Source: Zoogloea oleivorans (GTDB taxonomy: Bacteria; Pseudomonadota; Gammaproteobacteria; Burkholderiales; Rhodocyclaceae). From it: a stretch of 58,539 nucleotides of DNA. Of this stretch, positions 33,639 to 43,383 are shown in pieces. Where the stretch lies: the NCBI GenBank assembly GCA_030157785.1, contig JAOAUC010000035.1, forward strand, positions 1 to 58,539. Direction: 5' to 3'. The notes beneath the pieces are model-generated. The model did no database searches. It had not been told where the DNA came from and saw only the letters and a list, made by a program, of their open reading frames with translations. Each line of letters opens with the position of its first letter. Within the stretch, counting starts at the first letter, position 1. The position numbers were made by a program, and so were the translations under genes.

Positions 33639-34976
33639 TCACGCGCTCTCCCGAATCGCCTGATACCTCTTTTCCAGGCTCAACCTCGCCTGCTGGATGA
33701 CGATGAACAGGATGCTCAGTTGATCCGCATCCGACGCGCGCGCTTTGCCCAGAGATCGGGCAAGCATTTCCTCGATTTCGGATTCGAATCGACTCAAGGC
33801 TTCCAGATCGGCAATTTTCCCCTCCCGCATGATGATGACGAGCCGGTCAATATCGTGTCGCCAGTCATCAACAGCAGGCCGCCGCCAGACGCCGAGCAAC
33901 CAGACAAAGCCCGAGCCGGAAATGCCCAGAATGATCGAGACCATGTAGAAGATGCCCGTGGCGCTGTCTACCAGCGATGTCTGCTCCCCATTGAAGAAGG
34001 CCGCAGCCCCCGGATGAATGGGCAGACCGGAACCGTCATCGCTGTCAGGAGCCTCGATCTGCATGGCGAGGCGTGATGTCGAGAGGAGCCGGGCCTTGGC
34101 GAGCGTCAGCATCCGGGCGATTTCACCCGTGGCAAAGTCAGGCAGGGAATACCTGCCCACCAAACGGTAAGTGACGGCCAGCGTGCCCAGCGTTTCCTCC
34201 GGCTGGGGCGACACGCCGCCAAAAGCGCCTGCCTCGATTTCGTCGGGCTCCGTGCCTGGAATTGTCTTTGCCATGGCCTCGGCGTTCTTCGCGCCCACCA
34301 GTTCCGGAGGACTTCTCGTGGCATGGGAGATGGCAGCGATCACCTTCGCAACAGGCCCCGGACCGGGGGGGCCGAGGACCAGCACGCCCGCCACCTGCTT
34401 CCTGGCCACCGCCTGGCCAATTTCATCCAGCGACAGGAACTGTCTGCCTACCTGTTGAGGGGAAAGACTGTGAAAGGCCAGCACGGCATCCAGCAAGCGC
34501 TCGAGGCTCTCGTCCTGCTCCACGGACGCCTCCTTGAACAAAGCGACCTTCTTGCCAGCCAGACCCTGGAAATTCTCGATGCGGGATTTTGCGGGAACGA
34601 TCAGCACCAGGTTGTCGCGACGAAAGATGGCGATGGTCGATCCGTTTTTTGGCATCGCAATATCGCTGCGCACCACCGCCAGATCGCTCCTCCCGTCCTC
34701 CAGCGCCTTGGCACTGGCCGCCATGCTTTCGGTCTTGATCCGTTCCAGCTGAACGAGCGGGCGCTCTTCAGCAAGGATTTGCGTGATGGTGGCCAGAAAC
34801 TTCCCCACCCCCTCCAAAGCCGGCCCGGTGGCAACCTTGAGGGGCAGTCGAACATGCCCCCCCTTGAAAACCATGATGGACAGACCACCAATCGCCAGAG
34901 CCAGAATGAGGACCGGAAAAACATAGCGTGCCCGCGCTGACAGAAAAATGAACAGCCGCCGAATTGACCTGATCAT
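33639..34976 (-). CDS. TAXI-family solute-binding protein with membrane anchors (second copy)
   Basis: This 445-residue protein has a membrane segment at about 17-37 (VFPVLILALAIGGLSIMVF). A TAXI-type domain follows (LPLKVATGPALEGVGKFLAT, LAVVRSDIAMP, LVLIVPAKSRIENFQGLAGK). A second segment lies near 345-365 (MVSIILGISGSGFVWLLGVW), followed by a cytoplasmic helical tail (IDRLVIIMREGKIADLEALS, AILFIV-like LSILFIVIQQARLSLEKRY). The architecture repeats that of the protein at 9-10.4 kb. No TRAP permease is present. The frame extends to an earlier ATG at 35108, but the N-terminus MIRSIRRLFIF places the anchor normally. A GGAA lies before the chosen start. Confidence 0.78.
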   Translation of the reverse strand: MIRSIRRLFIFLSARARYVFPVLILALAIGGLSIMVFKGGHVRLPLKVATGPALEGVGKFLATITQILAEERPLVQLERIKTESMAASAKALEDGRSDLAVVRSDIAMPKNGSTIAIFRRDNLVLIVPAKSRIENFQGLAGKKVALFKEASVEQDESLERLLDAVLAFHSLSPQQVGRQFLSLDEIGQAVARKQVAGVLVLGPPGPGPVAKVIAAISHATRSPPELVGAKNAEAMAKTIPGTEPDEIEAGAFGGVSPQPEETLGTLAVTYRLVGRYSLPDFATGEIARMLTLAKARLLSTSRLAMQIEAPDSDDGSGLPIHPGAAAFFNGEQTSLVDSATGIFYMVSIILGISGSGFVWLLGVWRRPAVDDWRHDIDRLVIIMREGKIADLEALSRFESEIEEMLARSLGKARASDADQLSILFIVIQQARLSLEKRYQAIRESA

Positions 34977-35275
34977 GAGCAAATTCCGGAAAGGGCTTTC
35001 ATCTGATAGCGGAGCATGGCTCGAATCAACATAGTGTCCACGATCTTCACGACTCATGCCATGGCTGTCGATCAGTGGTGCTGTTTGCAGCGGCAGCATG
35101 TTCGCCATGCCCGGCCCGGGCGTGTGCCGCGATAGAATGCGGCCCTGCTCTTGCTCTTTCGGTCCCGCTCAACACAGACACCGGGGCACTGTCACTTGCG
35201 GCACTTTGTGATGTGAGCCATTCCGCCCATGCGACAATCGGCAAGAGACTGAAAACCAACGCTTATGAGGAATAC

Positions 35276-36940
<1,665 letters not shown>

Positions 36941-36966
36941 TCCAGCAGTTGAAATAGCAAAGACAA

Positions 36967-36996
36967 AGCCCCCGATTCGCACCGGGGGCTTTTTTC
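36967..36996. terminator. Intrinsic terminator between ettA and the cytochrome operon
   Basis: AGCCCCC and GGGGGCT form a 7-bp stem (extended by a C-G pair) followed by a run of T on the forward strand. It ends ettA transcription. On the reverse strand the stem is followed by TTTGTCTTT, so it may also stop the leftward cytochrome operon, whose last stop is at 37015. Confidence 0.85.
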
Positions 36997-37014
36997 TGAC
37001 ACGTCGCTAAACCC

Positions 37015-39222
37015 TTACGGCAGCGCGACGATGTAAGTTGCTCCAAGGTAAGTGACGTTCTGGCGCGGATTCAGATAGACCGAGGTATTGTCGGAATACG
37101 CAAAGGGCGTTCCGTTGTAGCCCCAGGTCCATTCGTTCATCTTGGTATGTTGATGGATCAGATCAAGACGCACGGCCGAATTTTTCTGCAAGGCGTACTT
37201 GCCGAACATCTTGACCGTGAATTGCCGGAAGGTGACGTCCGGCAAGCCGCCAGAAGTGGCCAGCAGCGTTTTGTTGGCTGTCGATGCGGAGGCGTCCAGA
37301 CCCTGGTTGTACTCGTTCTTGTCGTCGGTGAGCATGATATCCGCACCGACATCCAGGCGACTGGTGGGCTTGCCGACCAGACCGAGCCCGTACGTGTCGC
37401 TGAGATTGCGCAAGGCCGCCATGTAACCGGTGGAATGGTCCACATGCGTGGTCTGGTCGCCACGTGACCAGTAACCCGTAAGCTTCCAGGCGTCCGACAG
37501 GACATACACCGCATCGACCCCGTAGAACCCCATGTGGCTGCTGCGCAACCCCTTTGTTGTTGGCGCCGAGAACTGATCCTCGCCCCATTCGAGCATGAAC
37601 TGCACGGACAGCTGTTCGGTCGCCGCCCAATCGGCCGATGCTTTTACCTTGTCACGCTGACGATCCACCATGGACATCGGGAAGATCGCCGTGCGGCTGT
37701 AAATTGCCGCATTCGAGGTTTCGGTTACGCCAAGGCCGGGGTTTGGCTTGAGCCAGCCGGAGCCGGTGCGATTGCTGCTCTGGTAGCCGATGGCGCCGGT
37801 GAGGGTTTCACTCATGGAGCGACGCAGTTCCATGCGGTAACCGCTCTCTTCGCTCTTCTGACGCAGGCCGCTCAGCCCTGCAACAGAGTTCGACGGGAGG
37901 AAGGAGCTTCGATCCAGCGACTCATAATCCGCTCCGACAGTGGCACGATAGCCTGCCGGCAACTGGTAGGTCGCCTCGATCTTGCCATTGAGACGCTTGG
38001 GCGAATAGTTGCCGTTGGTGAAGACCTTCGTGCCCTCGATGTTGTAGGCGGCAATCGGCGTCTTGTCGTTGCGATCTTCGTAACGGACATTCGCCAGCAG
38101 GGACAGTTTGGAAATCGGCCGCGACGTCAGGCCAAACTGATAGAGGCTGGTATCGATGGCGCCGCCGAGATTGGTTCTCCCGTTGGGCGCATTGCCGAAA
38201 CTCGCAAAGTTATCCGTCTGCGAAGCGTGGGAATAGGCGTACTTGAAATTCGCCCGGGTCGTCGAGGTGAAGGCATAGTTGCCCGACAAGAAGACCTGAT
38301 GAGCCTGATTATCCGGCGGCAAGGCGGTGGGGAGCTGGAGGATGTTGCGCAGCCCCGAAGACAGCCCCGCTCCCCCCATCGGGTTGCCGAGGGGGTTATT
38401 GAGGTTGCCATCGATGGTCGCCGACATCGAGGTGTACTCGTTGTTGTAGAACGAGCCGTAGTAGCCGCCCGACAGCATCAGCTTGTCGTTCGAGTAGTTG
38501 AGGCGGGCATCGAACTGCTTGGTCGTCGAGTTTATCGGCTCGGGCAACATCAGCAGTGCCCACTGATTGACGCCTGTAGCAAGGGTCGTGCAGGTGGGCG
38601 TCGGCGCGGCACCGGAGGGGCAGTTGAAACCCGTGCCAAACAGGCGTGCGCCGTTCTTGTCCTCATTTTTGAAGCTGGCTTCGAACTGGAGGGATTTGCT
38701 CAGCCACTTCTCGACGGCAACGGTAACGTTCTTGCGCTTGAGATTCAGGTTGAGCTCGTCTCCGGCCCCAATCGTAGCCAGCCGCGAAACCACTGGCGAG
38801 GTGGAGCCGGCGCCAAGCAGGCTGGTGTTGATGGTGCGCGGGTCGTAGCGGACCATCTCGTCATACTCGAACGAGTATTTCCAGTCGCCCTGCTTTTGCT
38901 GGCCGAAACGGACTTCCCGCGTATTCAGCCCCAGGTCGCGGCCCTGGATGGTTGTCCAGGTTCCGGTGGCGTCATCGCGCTTGATGTAATCCAGATCAAG
39001 CAGCAGGTTGGTATCGTTCTTGCGCAGACCGTTGTACTGGCCAAAGAAGCTGCGGTCGTTGGCGGAGCCACTCATGCCGGCAACACCAACGGCAACGGAA
39101 CTGTCCGGGCGGGTCAGTGCGGCGATTTCGTCATCGTCTGCATGGGCTTCGCCAAATGCGGCAATCAGGGCCAGCGCAAGGAGCTTCAGGCTGAAACCCG
39201 GGAGTGCTTTCGAGGTTCTCAT
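37015..39222 (-). CDS. MtrB/PioB-family outer-membrane beta-barrel (electron-conduit porin)
   Basis: This 735-residue protein has a signal peptide (KLLALALIAAFGEAHADDDE, cut near AHA-DD) and repeating amphipathic strands ending in aromatic residues: SFEYDEMVRYDPRTI, LSGGYYGSFYNNEY, RANFKYAYSHA, NVRYEDRND, WKLTGYWSRGDQ. MtrB-type barrels sheathe a decaheme cytochrome and carry its hemes through the outer membrane. The N-terminal CxxC seen in Shewanella MtrB is absent, closer to PioB/MtoB. It is the last gene of the operon, 16 bp after the decaheme gene, with GGGAGAA before its ATG. It ends in VTYLGATYIVALP; the C-terminal residue is not the usual Phe. Confidence 0.88.
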   Translation of the reverse strand: MRTSKALPGFSLKLLALALIAAFGEAHADDDEIAALTRPDSSVAVGVAGMSGSANDRSFFGQYNGLRKNDTNLLLDLDYIKRDDATGTWTTIQGRDLGLNTREVRFGQQKQGDWKYSFEYDEMVRYDPRTINTSLLGAGSTSPVVSRLATIGAGDELNLNLKRKNVTVAVEKWLSKSLQFEASFKNEDKNGARLFGTGFNCPSGAAPTPTCTTLATGVNQWALLMLPEPINSTTKQFDARLNYSNDKLMLSGGYYGSFYNNEYTSMSATIDGNLNNPLGNPMGGAGLSSGLRNILQLPTALPPDNQAHQVFLSGNYAFTSTTRANFKYAYSHASQTDNFASFGNAPNGRTNLGGAIDTSLYQFGLTSRPISKLSLLANVRYEDRNDKTPIAAYNIEGTKVFTNGNYSPKRLNGKIEATYQLPAGYRATVGADYESLDRSSFLPSNSVAGLSGLRQKSEESGYRMELRRSMSETLTGAIGYQSSNRTGSGWLKPNPGLGVTETSNAAIYSRTAIFPMSMVDRQRDKVKASADWAATEQLSVQFMLEWGEDQFSAPTTKGLRSSHMGFYGVDAVYVLSDAWKLTGYWSRGDQTTHVDHSTGYMAALRNLSDTYGLGLVGKPTSRLDVGADIMLTDDKNEYNQGLDASASTANKTLLATSGGLPDVTFRQFTVKMFGKYALQKNSAVRLDLIHQHTKMNEWTWGYNGTPFAYSDNTSVYLNPRQNVTYLGATYIVALP

Positions 39223-39238
39223 GATGGTTCTCCCACTA

Positions 39239-40231
39239 TCAACGCAGGTTGAACTGCGGAGTCGGATTGGTCGCGCTCGGATTGTTGCTGCCGTGCACCT
39301 GCGTATGGCAATTGAGACAACCGCGCGCCTGGGTGTAGTTGATGCCCGACTTGCCGCTCGAGGTGGCTGTCGGCTGATTCGGCAGTTGCCCCCTCAACTG
39401 GGCCAGCTGTCCGCCGTGGGGCGTATGGCACTGGTGGCACAGGAAGGGCGTGCGGGCCTTGAGCAGGCTCTCGGCGACGGTGCCGTGGGGGTTGTGGCAG
39501 TTGCCGCAATCCTCGGTCACCGGTTGATGGCTATGCACAAAGGGGCCGCGCTTTTCCATGTGGCAGGTGTAGCAGGTCTCGACCACGCTATCGCGCTTGA
39601 CCAGCTTCGGACCAACAGAGCCGTGGGCATTGTGGCAGTCCGAGCAGGCAACCTTTCCTTCCAGTACCGGATGGTGGGAGGGCTTGCTGACCTGGGCGCG
39701 CTGTTCTTTATGGCAGGTGAAGCACACTTCGGGCTGGGTGCGCTTGTCGGCAACCTTATCCTTGGCCGTATGCAGCTGATGGCACGAGGTGCAGGCCACA
39801 TCGGCACGCTGGTGGGCGCTGCCTTCCCAGTGGGAACGCTTGGCATCCTTGCGGTGGCAGGAGACACACGCCTCGTTGCGGGCTTCCACCGGGGTGGTCG
39901 TACCCTTCTTGAAGCTGCGATCAGTGGGCGGACGCTCTTTGAGCTTGGCCGGGTTGTTGGTGTGCAGATCGCTGTCGCCGTGACAGTTGGAGCAACTGGG
40001 CGTACGGCCGTCGGCCACGGTGCCGTGCTTGGTCTTGCCGATGTGCAGGAGCTTGGGCTCGTCTGCCTCGTCGTGGCAGGTGGTGCACTTGGCATCCCCC
40101 TTCAGGACCAGGTCTTTCGCTGGTGGCTTGGCGCCGGTGTTTGCGGGGGCATCAGCAGCAATCGCAACTGAAGTGCCGGCAAGGGCCCCGAGCAACACGC
40201 ACGAGGCGAACAACTGTCGCAAGAATTTCAT
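39239..40231 (-). CDS. Decaheme c-type cytochrome, MtrA/DmsE/MtoA family
   Basis: This 330-residue periplasmic cytochrome has ten CxxCH motifs, with first cysteines at about 49, 80, 122, 147, 170, 196, 220, 242, 265 and 305. A signal peptide precedes them (LFASCVLLGALAGTSVAIA). The size, ten evenly spaced hemes and pairing with a PioB/MtrB barrel define the MtrA/DmsE family, in which a wire of hemes sits inside the barrel. No DMSO reductase gene accompanies it, so DmsE is only a family label. Direction of electron flow (metal reduction as MtrA, Fe(II) oxidation as MtoA) cannot be told from sequence. GGGAGA precedes the ATG. Confidence 0.93.
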   Translation of the reverse strand: MKFLRQLFASCVLLGALAGTSVAIAADAPANTGAKPPAKDLVLKGDAKCTTCHDEADEPKLLHIGKTKHGTVADGRTPSCSNCHGDSDLHTNNPAKLKERPPTDRSFKKGTTTPVEARNEACVSCHRKDAKRSHWEGSAHQRADVACTSCHQLHTAKDKVADKRTQPEVCFTCHKEQRAQVSKPSHHPVLEGKVACSDCHNAHGSVGPKLVKRDSVVETCYTCHMEKRGPFVHSHQPVTEDCGNCHNPHGTVAESLLKARTPFLCHQCHTPHGGQLAQLRGQLPNQPTATSSGKSGINYTQARGCLNCHTQVHGSNNPSATNPTPQFNLR

Positions 40232-40300
40232 TTTTTATCTCCCTGATACAACCTTCGGTATCGGGGACGACCGGCAAGACGGACGCCCCCTTCGACCCGT

Positions 40301-40651
40301 TTACTTGCCGAGCGACAGAATCCAGTCCGTCATGTTCTTGATCGCGGCCTTGTCCTTGGTCTTGATGATCTTGTGTTCCTCTTCCTTGCCGTCTTCAAAC
40401 TTGACCTTCTCACCCGAAGTAAGGTGATGCAAGAGCTTGGTTTCAGCATCCGGCTTTTTATTCAGTGACTTCGCGATTTCGGTGAGGGACTTGGCTTCCT
40501 TCTTCTTGTCCACTGCGTGGCACTTGAGACAGCCTTCCTTCTTGGCCAGGGCCTGGGCTTCATCGGCGTCGAAGGCAAAGGCCTCGGCCGACATGAACAG
40601 TCCTGCAGCGCAGGCACCGGAAATCATTGCGGTAATTACTTTGGCTTTCAT
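40301..40651 (-). CDS. Small monoheme c-type cytochrome
   Basis: This 116-residue protein has a signal peptide (ITAMISGACAAGLFMSAEAFA) and one heme site, CLKCH at 41-45, in EAQALAKKEGCLKCHAVD. The C-terminus has the usual last helix (AAIKNMTDWILSLGK). The position that normally supplies the axial Met is occupied by EEEHKIIK with His93; the only Met after the heme, Met107, lies in the final helix. His/His ligation and a lower potential are therefore likely, by inference. It sits between the cytochrome b and the decaheme gene and probably ferries electrons across the periplasm between them. AGGAGAG precedes the ATG. Confidence 0.9.
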   Translation of the reverse strand: MKAKVITAMISGACAAGLFMSAEAFAFDADEAQALAKKEGCLKCHAVDKKKEAKSLTEIAKSLNKKPDAETKLLHHLTSGEKVKFEDGKEEEHKIIKTKDKAAIKNMTDWILSLGK

Positions 40652-40691
40652 ATCAACTCTCCTGGAGGTTTTCTGGTTTTTGGGGACGAAA

Positions 40692-41306
40692 TCAGTGCTC
40701 GTACCAGCCGGTGATCATCATCTTGAACAGGCTGGAAACCTTGGGCCCCATGGTGCCCAGGTAGATGTGGCTGACGGCGAACAGCAGGATCACGGCCGCA
40801 CCGATGTAATGCACAAGGGCGATGGGCAGCAGGCCGTCAAGGCCGAACAGGTGGTCCGGCGCGAACTGGGGATAGAGGAAGACCAGCCCGGTGAGAATCA
40901 CTACCGGCATCACCAGATACATGATCGACCAGTAAGTCACGGCCTGAAGGGCGTTGAAGTTAACTTCCGGCGTCGGCGGGAAAGGTTCGGCCTCGCCCTT
41001 GAAGATGCCGATGCCGTAGAACTGCATCTGCTTGATGCAACGGCCAATGATGCCGGGCGGTTTGGGGACGTACTGCCACCAGTTGCCGCTCAGGATATTG
41101 CCGATCACGAACACCGCATACAGCACCGCCAGACAGACGCCGGCCACGTTGTGGATGCGCGCGGCCAGTGAGAACTCCACCAACGGCAAATTGGGATCGG
41201 AAAAGTGCAGGCTGATCCCGGTGACCGACAGAATGATGATCGCCAGGGCGTTGCTCCAGTGCCACAGACGGATCCACAGGGGCAGCATGAAAATGCGCTT
41301 AGTCAT
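40692..41306 (-). CDS. Membrane cytochrome b subunit (cytochrome b561-like, CbcB-like)
   Basis: This 204-residue membrane protein has four hydrophobic helices. Candidate heme b ligands are His16 (LWHWSN), His52 (RIHNVAG), His166 (ALVHYIG) and His180 (VSHIYLG), enough for two hemes. This is the pattern of formate-dehydrogenase/thiosulfate-reductase gamma-type cytochromes b, which exchange electrons with quinones. The start MTKRIFMLPLWIRLWHW overlaps the upstream heptaheme gene by 8 bp, so the two are translationally coupled. A heptaheme cytochrome c followed by a diheme cytochrome b is the make-up described for Geobacter CbcBA; similarity to it is inference. Confidence 0.88.
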   Translation of the reverse strand: MTKRIFMLPLWIRLWHWSNALAIIILSVTGISLHFSDPNLPLVEFSLAARIHNVAGVCLAVLYAVFVIGNILSGNWWQYVPKPPGIIGRCIKQMQFYGIGIFKGEAEPFPPTPEVNFNALQAVTYWSIMYLVMPVVILTGLVFLYPQFAPDHLFGLDGLLPIALVHYIGAAVILLFAVSHIYLGTMGPKVSSLFKMMITGWYEH

Positions 41307-42270
41307 GGTTTTTGCTCCTGCGCAGACGAGTCGTAATGATGCGGACGAGACCGTGGCCAATCACACCAACGACAGTGGCGAGAAACAGACCGATCAGGAT
41401 CAGGTCGAGAGACGGGTTGCGGGTTGCCCCCACCACGTAGGAATTACTCAGGATCACGCTGTTGAGGAAGCCGTACTTGTTCTGCTCCTCGGTCTGCAGG
41501 TGACGGTACAGGCGCGCGTTCAGCGAGCTGTTGGCGGTGTGGCAGGTGGCGCACTTTTTCTCGGCCTTGTCCTTGTTCTGGATCTCGTGGGACAGGGAGA
41601 GCTTGTCTTCGCTCGGCGTGTGGCATTCGACGCAGCGCACGGCCTTCCAGTGCAGGCGGGTATTGGGCAGCCAGCTGTGGATGTCGTCGATGGCGGGCCG
41701 CTTCTTCTTCTCGGGTGCCATCTTGGCAAAGGCGATGTCGGAGTCGTGGCAATCCAGGCAGATCTTGTTGTCCTGGGCGACGATCTTGTGCGGGTCGCGC
41801 AGCTTTTCCGCGACAGTCATTACGTGAGGGTCGTGACAGGTGGCGCAGGTAAAGGTGTCGCTGAGGTTCTCGGCATGCACTGACTTGTCGAACTGGCGTT
41901 CGATGCGCATGGCCTTGCGGGCATGGCAGTCCTGACATTCGCTGAGGCCTTCCTTCGCCTTGGCGGCGTGGGGATGGTCGTCGTAGCCGTCGCCGTGACA
42001 TTTGGTACAGGCCATCTGGCCGTGATCGGATGCGGTGAAGGTATCCAGATGAACCAGGTGCTCGCGCAGCTTCTTGAGGTCCAGCCCTTCCTTGGGTGGC
42101 TTCTTGAGCCCTGCTTCAGAGTGACACTTCAGACACTCGCCATTGGCGGCCCGAATCTTGACCAGCTCTTCGGGTGTCGGGGGGGGATCGTCGGCCAAGA
42201 CCGGCGCTGCGACCGCAAGGGCCAACAGAAGCAGGATCCCGCCCAGACGTTTTTGTAGTTTTTCTAACAC
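41299..42270 (-). CDS. Heptaheme c-type cytochrome with C-terminal membrane anchor (CbcA-like)
   Basis: This 323-residue protein has a signal peptide (KRLGGILLLLALAVAAPVLA) and seven CxxCH sites, with first cysteines near 46, 88, 112, 142, 171, 213 and 240. A single C-terminal helix at about 288-310 (LDLILIGLFLATVVGVIGHG) is followed by basic residues, so the heme domain is held on the periplasmic face. A TTG at 42291 is in frame, but the GTG at 42270 is preferred because GAGGAATT lies just before it. First gene of the operon, it is coupled to the cytochrome b. Together they probably form a quinone:cytochrome c oxidoreductase that feeds or drains the decaheme conduit. Confidence 0.9.
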   Translation of the reverse strand: MLEKLQKRLGGILLLLALAVAAPVLADDPPPTPEELVKIRAANGECLKCHSEAGLKKPPKEGLDLKKLREHLVHLDTFTASDHGQMACTKCHGDGYDDHPHAAKAKEGLSECQDCHARKAMRIERQFDKSVHAENLSDTFTCATCHDPHVMTVAEKLRDPHKIVAQDNKICLDCHDSDIAFAKMAPEKKKRPAIDDIHSWLPNTRLHWKAVRCVECHTPSEDKLSLSHEIQNKDKAEKKCATCHTANSSLNARLYRHLQTEEQNKYGFLNSVILSNSYVVGATRNPSLDLILIGLFLATVVGVIGHGLVRIITTRLRRSKNHD

Positions 42271-42355
42271 GTGAATTCCTCGGATTTCCAACCCGAGGAA
42301 TTATCGGCCTGCGTCATTTCAGCAGGAAATTTCACTACCCCTAATCGGTCCTCAT

Positions 42356-42369
42356 TTGATCGAGATCAA
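42356..42369. promoter_or_regulatory. FNR/Anr box upstream of the cytochrome operon
   Basis: TTGATCGAGATCAA matches the FNR/Anr consensus TTGAT-N4-ATCAA exactly and is symmetric. It lies 86 bp before the GTG of the heptaheme gene. If centred at -41.5, transcription would start near 42321, leaving a leader of about 50 bases. No other gene starts beside it (the MOSC gene at 42501 ends, not starts, there), so the site most likely activates the cytochrome operon when oxygen is low. Confidence 0.8.
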
Positions 42370-42500
42370 GAGAGGACGGGCTTTGGGAGGCCGATTTGCG
42401 ACACCAGTCCAACAGGGTTTTTGAATATAAGAGTTACATGATTAACAGAAGCTAATTCAAAACCTGCGTCACGCGGGGATCGTTCGATCACTGCTACGCC

Positions 42501-43301
42501 CTATTCCAGCACCTCAACGGCCATCCCCACCACCAGCTCGGTCGCCCCTTCAGCAATCACGTTCTGACCAAAGATGACCCCGGCCGGGGTCTTGCGGTAT
42601 TTGGCCAGCGTGCGCAGCGGCTCCTGGTCCAGCCCCTTGCGACCGGTGTCGGGATCGACCGTCGTGAATACGCAGCGCTCACAGGGCTTTGCAATGCGAA
42701 AGCTGGATTCACCGATGCGAATCCGCGTCCAGCCATCTTCGGCAAAAGCTTCGGCGCCAGACACGACCAGATTGGGACGGAAGCGCTCCATGGCCAGCGG
42801 TCGTCCAACTCGTGCGGAAAGATCATCCAGCGAAGCCTGGCCGATGATCAACAGCGGGTAGCCATCGGCAAAGGACAGGGGCACAGCAGGATCAACCCTG
42901 ACCCGACGGGCGGTTTCAGCGCCGGTCCACAGGAAGCTGAGGCGGGCGCCAATGTAGTCGGAGATCCAGTCATCGGCCTCGGTAGCGCCCTCCCAGGCCG
43001 AAAAACTGTCGCCCCAAACGGTGACCGGAATCGGACGACTGAAGGCTTCGTTGGGAACAAAAAGTTCGGGCCGACCGGGCGTGGAGAGCGTCACACCCCG
43101 ATCCGTCGGAATGGCGTCAATCAGCACCAGCTCGGGATACTCCCGCCCGGTAACAAAGCGCCCGCTCGGGTCGGCCACCATCCACATGCGGTCGAAAGGC
43201 AGACCCAGCGGGCCAACCGGGCTGGCGGTGAGAGACTGGCCCCGCATGGATTTGACGGGGTAGCGATAGAGGGCGGACAGGACGGGCTGGAGGGCGCTCA
43301 T
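42501..43301 (-). CDS. MOSC-domain protein (YcbX-like)
   Basis: This 266-residue protein has an N-terminal MOSC_N domain (LSALYRYPVKSMRGQSL, LPFDRMWMVADPSGRFVTGR) and a C-terminal MOSC domain (RFRPNLVVSG, KPCERCVFTTVDPDTGRKG). The Cys in PCERC is the expected molybdenum-cofactor ligand. YcbX-type proteins reduce N-hydroxylated compounds using Moco. Residues upstream of 43301 read into the methyltransferase promoter, so that ATG is chosen. It is transcribed leftward towards the cytochrome operon but separated from it by 230 bp including the FNR box. Confidence 0.9.
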   Translation of the reverse strand: MSALQPVLSALYRYPVKSMRGQSLTASPVGPLGLPFDRMWMVADPSGRFVTGREYPELVLIDAIPTDRGVTLSTPGRPELFVPNEAFSRPIPVTVWGDSFSAWEGATEADDWISDYIGARLSFLWTGAETARRVRVDPAVPLSFADGYPLLIIGQASLDDLSARVGRPLAMERFRPNLVVSGAEAFAEDGWTRIRIGESSFRIAKPCERCVFTTVDPDTGRKGLDQEPLRTLAKYRKTPAGVIFGQNVIAEGATELVVGMAVEVLE

Positions 43302-43383
43302 GACGGATCTCGGCTGGTGAATGCTCTGGCGGGCAGAAGAAGCGATTATCCTTGCCCCTCGCCTCCCCCTCAACAGCGCATGA

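Noticed and set aside
37534..39252. A 572-residue forward frame opposite the outer-membrane barrel gene
   Set aside because: The reverse strand has a signal peptide, beta-strand periodicity, ribosome-binding site and operon context; the forward frame has none.
39239..40231. Naming the decaheme gene dmsE and assigning DMSO respiration
   Set aside because: No molybdenum DMSO reductase subunits are in the operon; only the family similarity supports the name.
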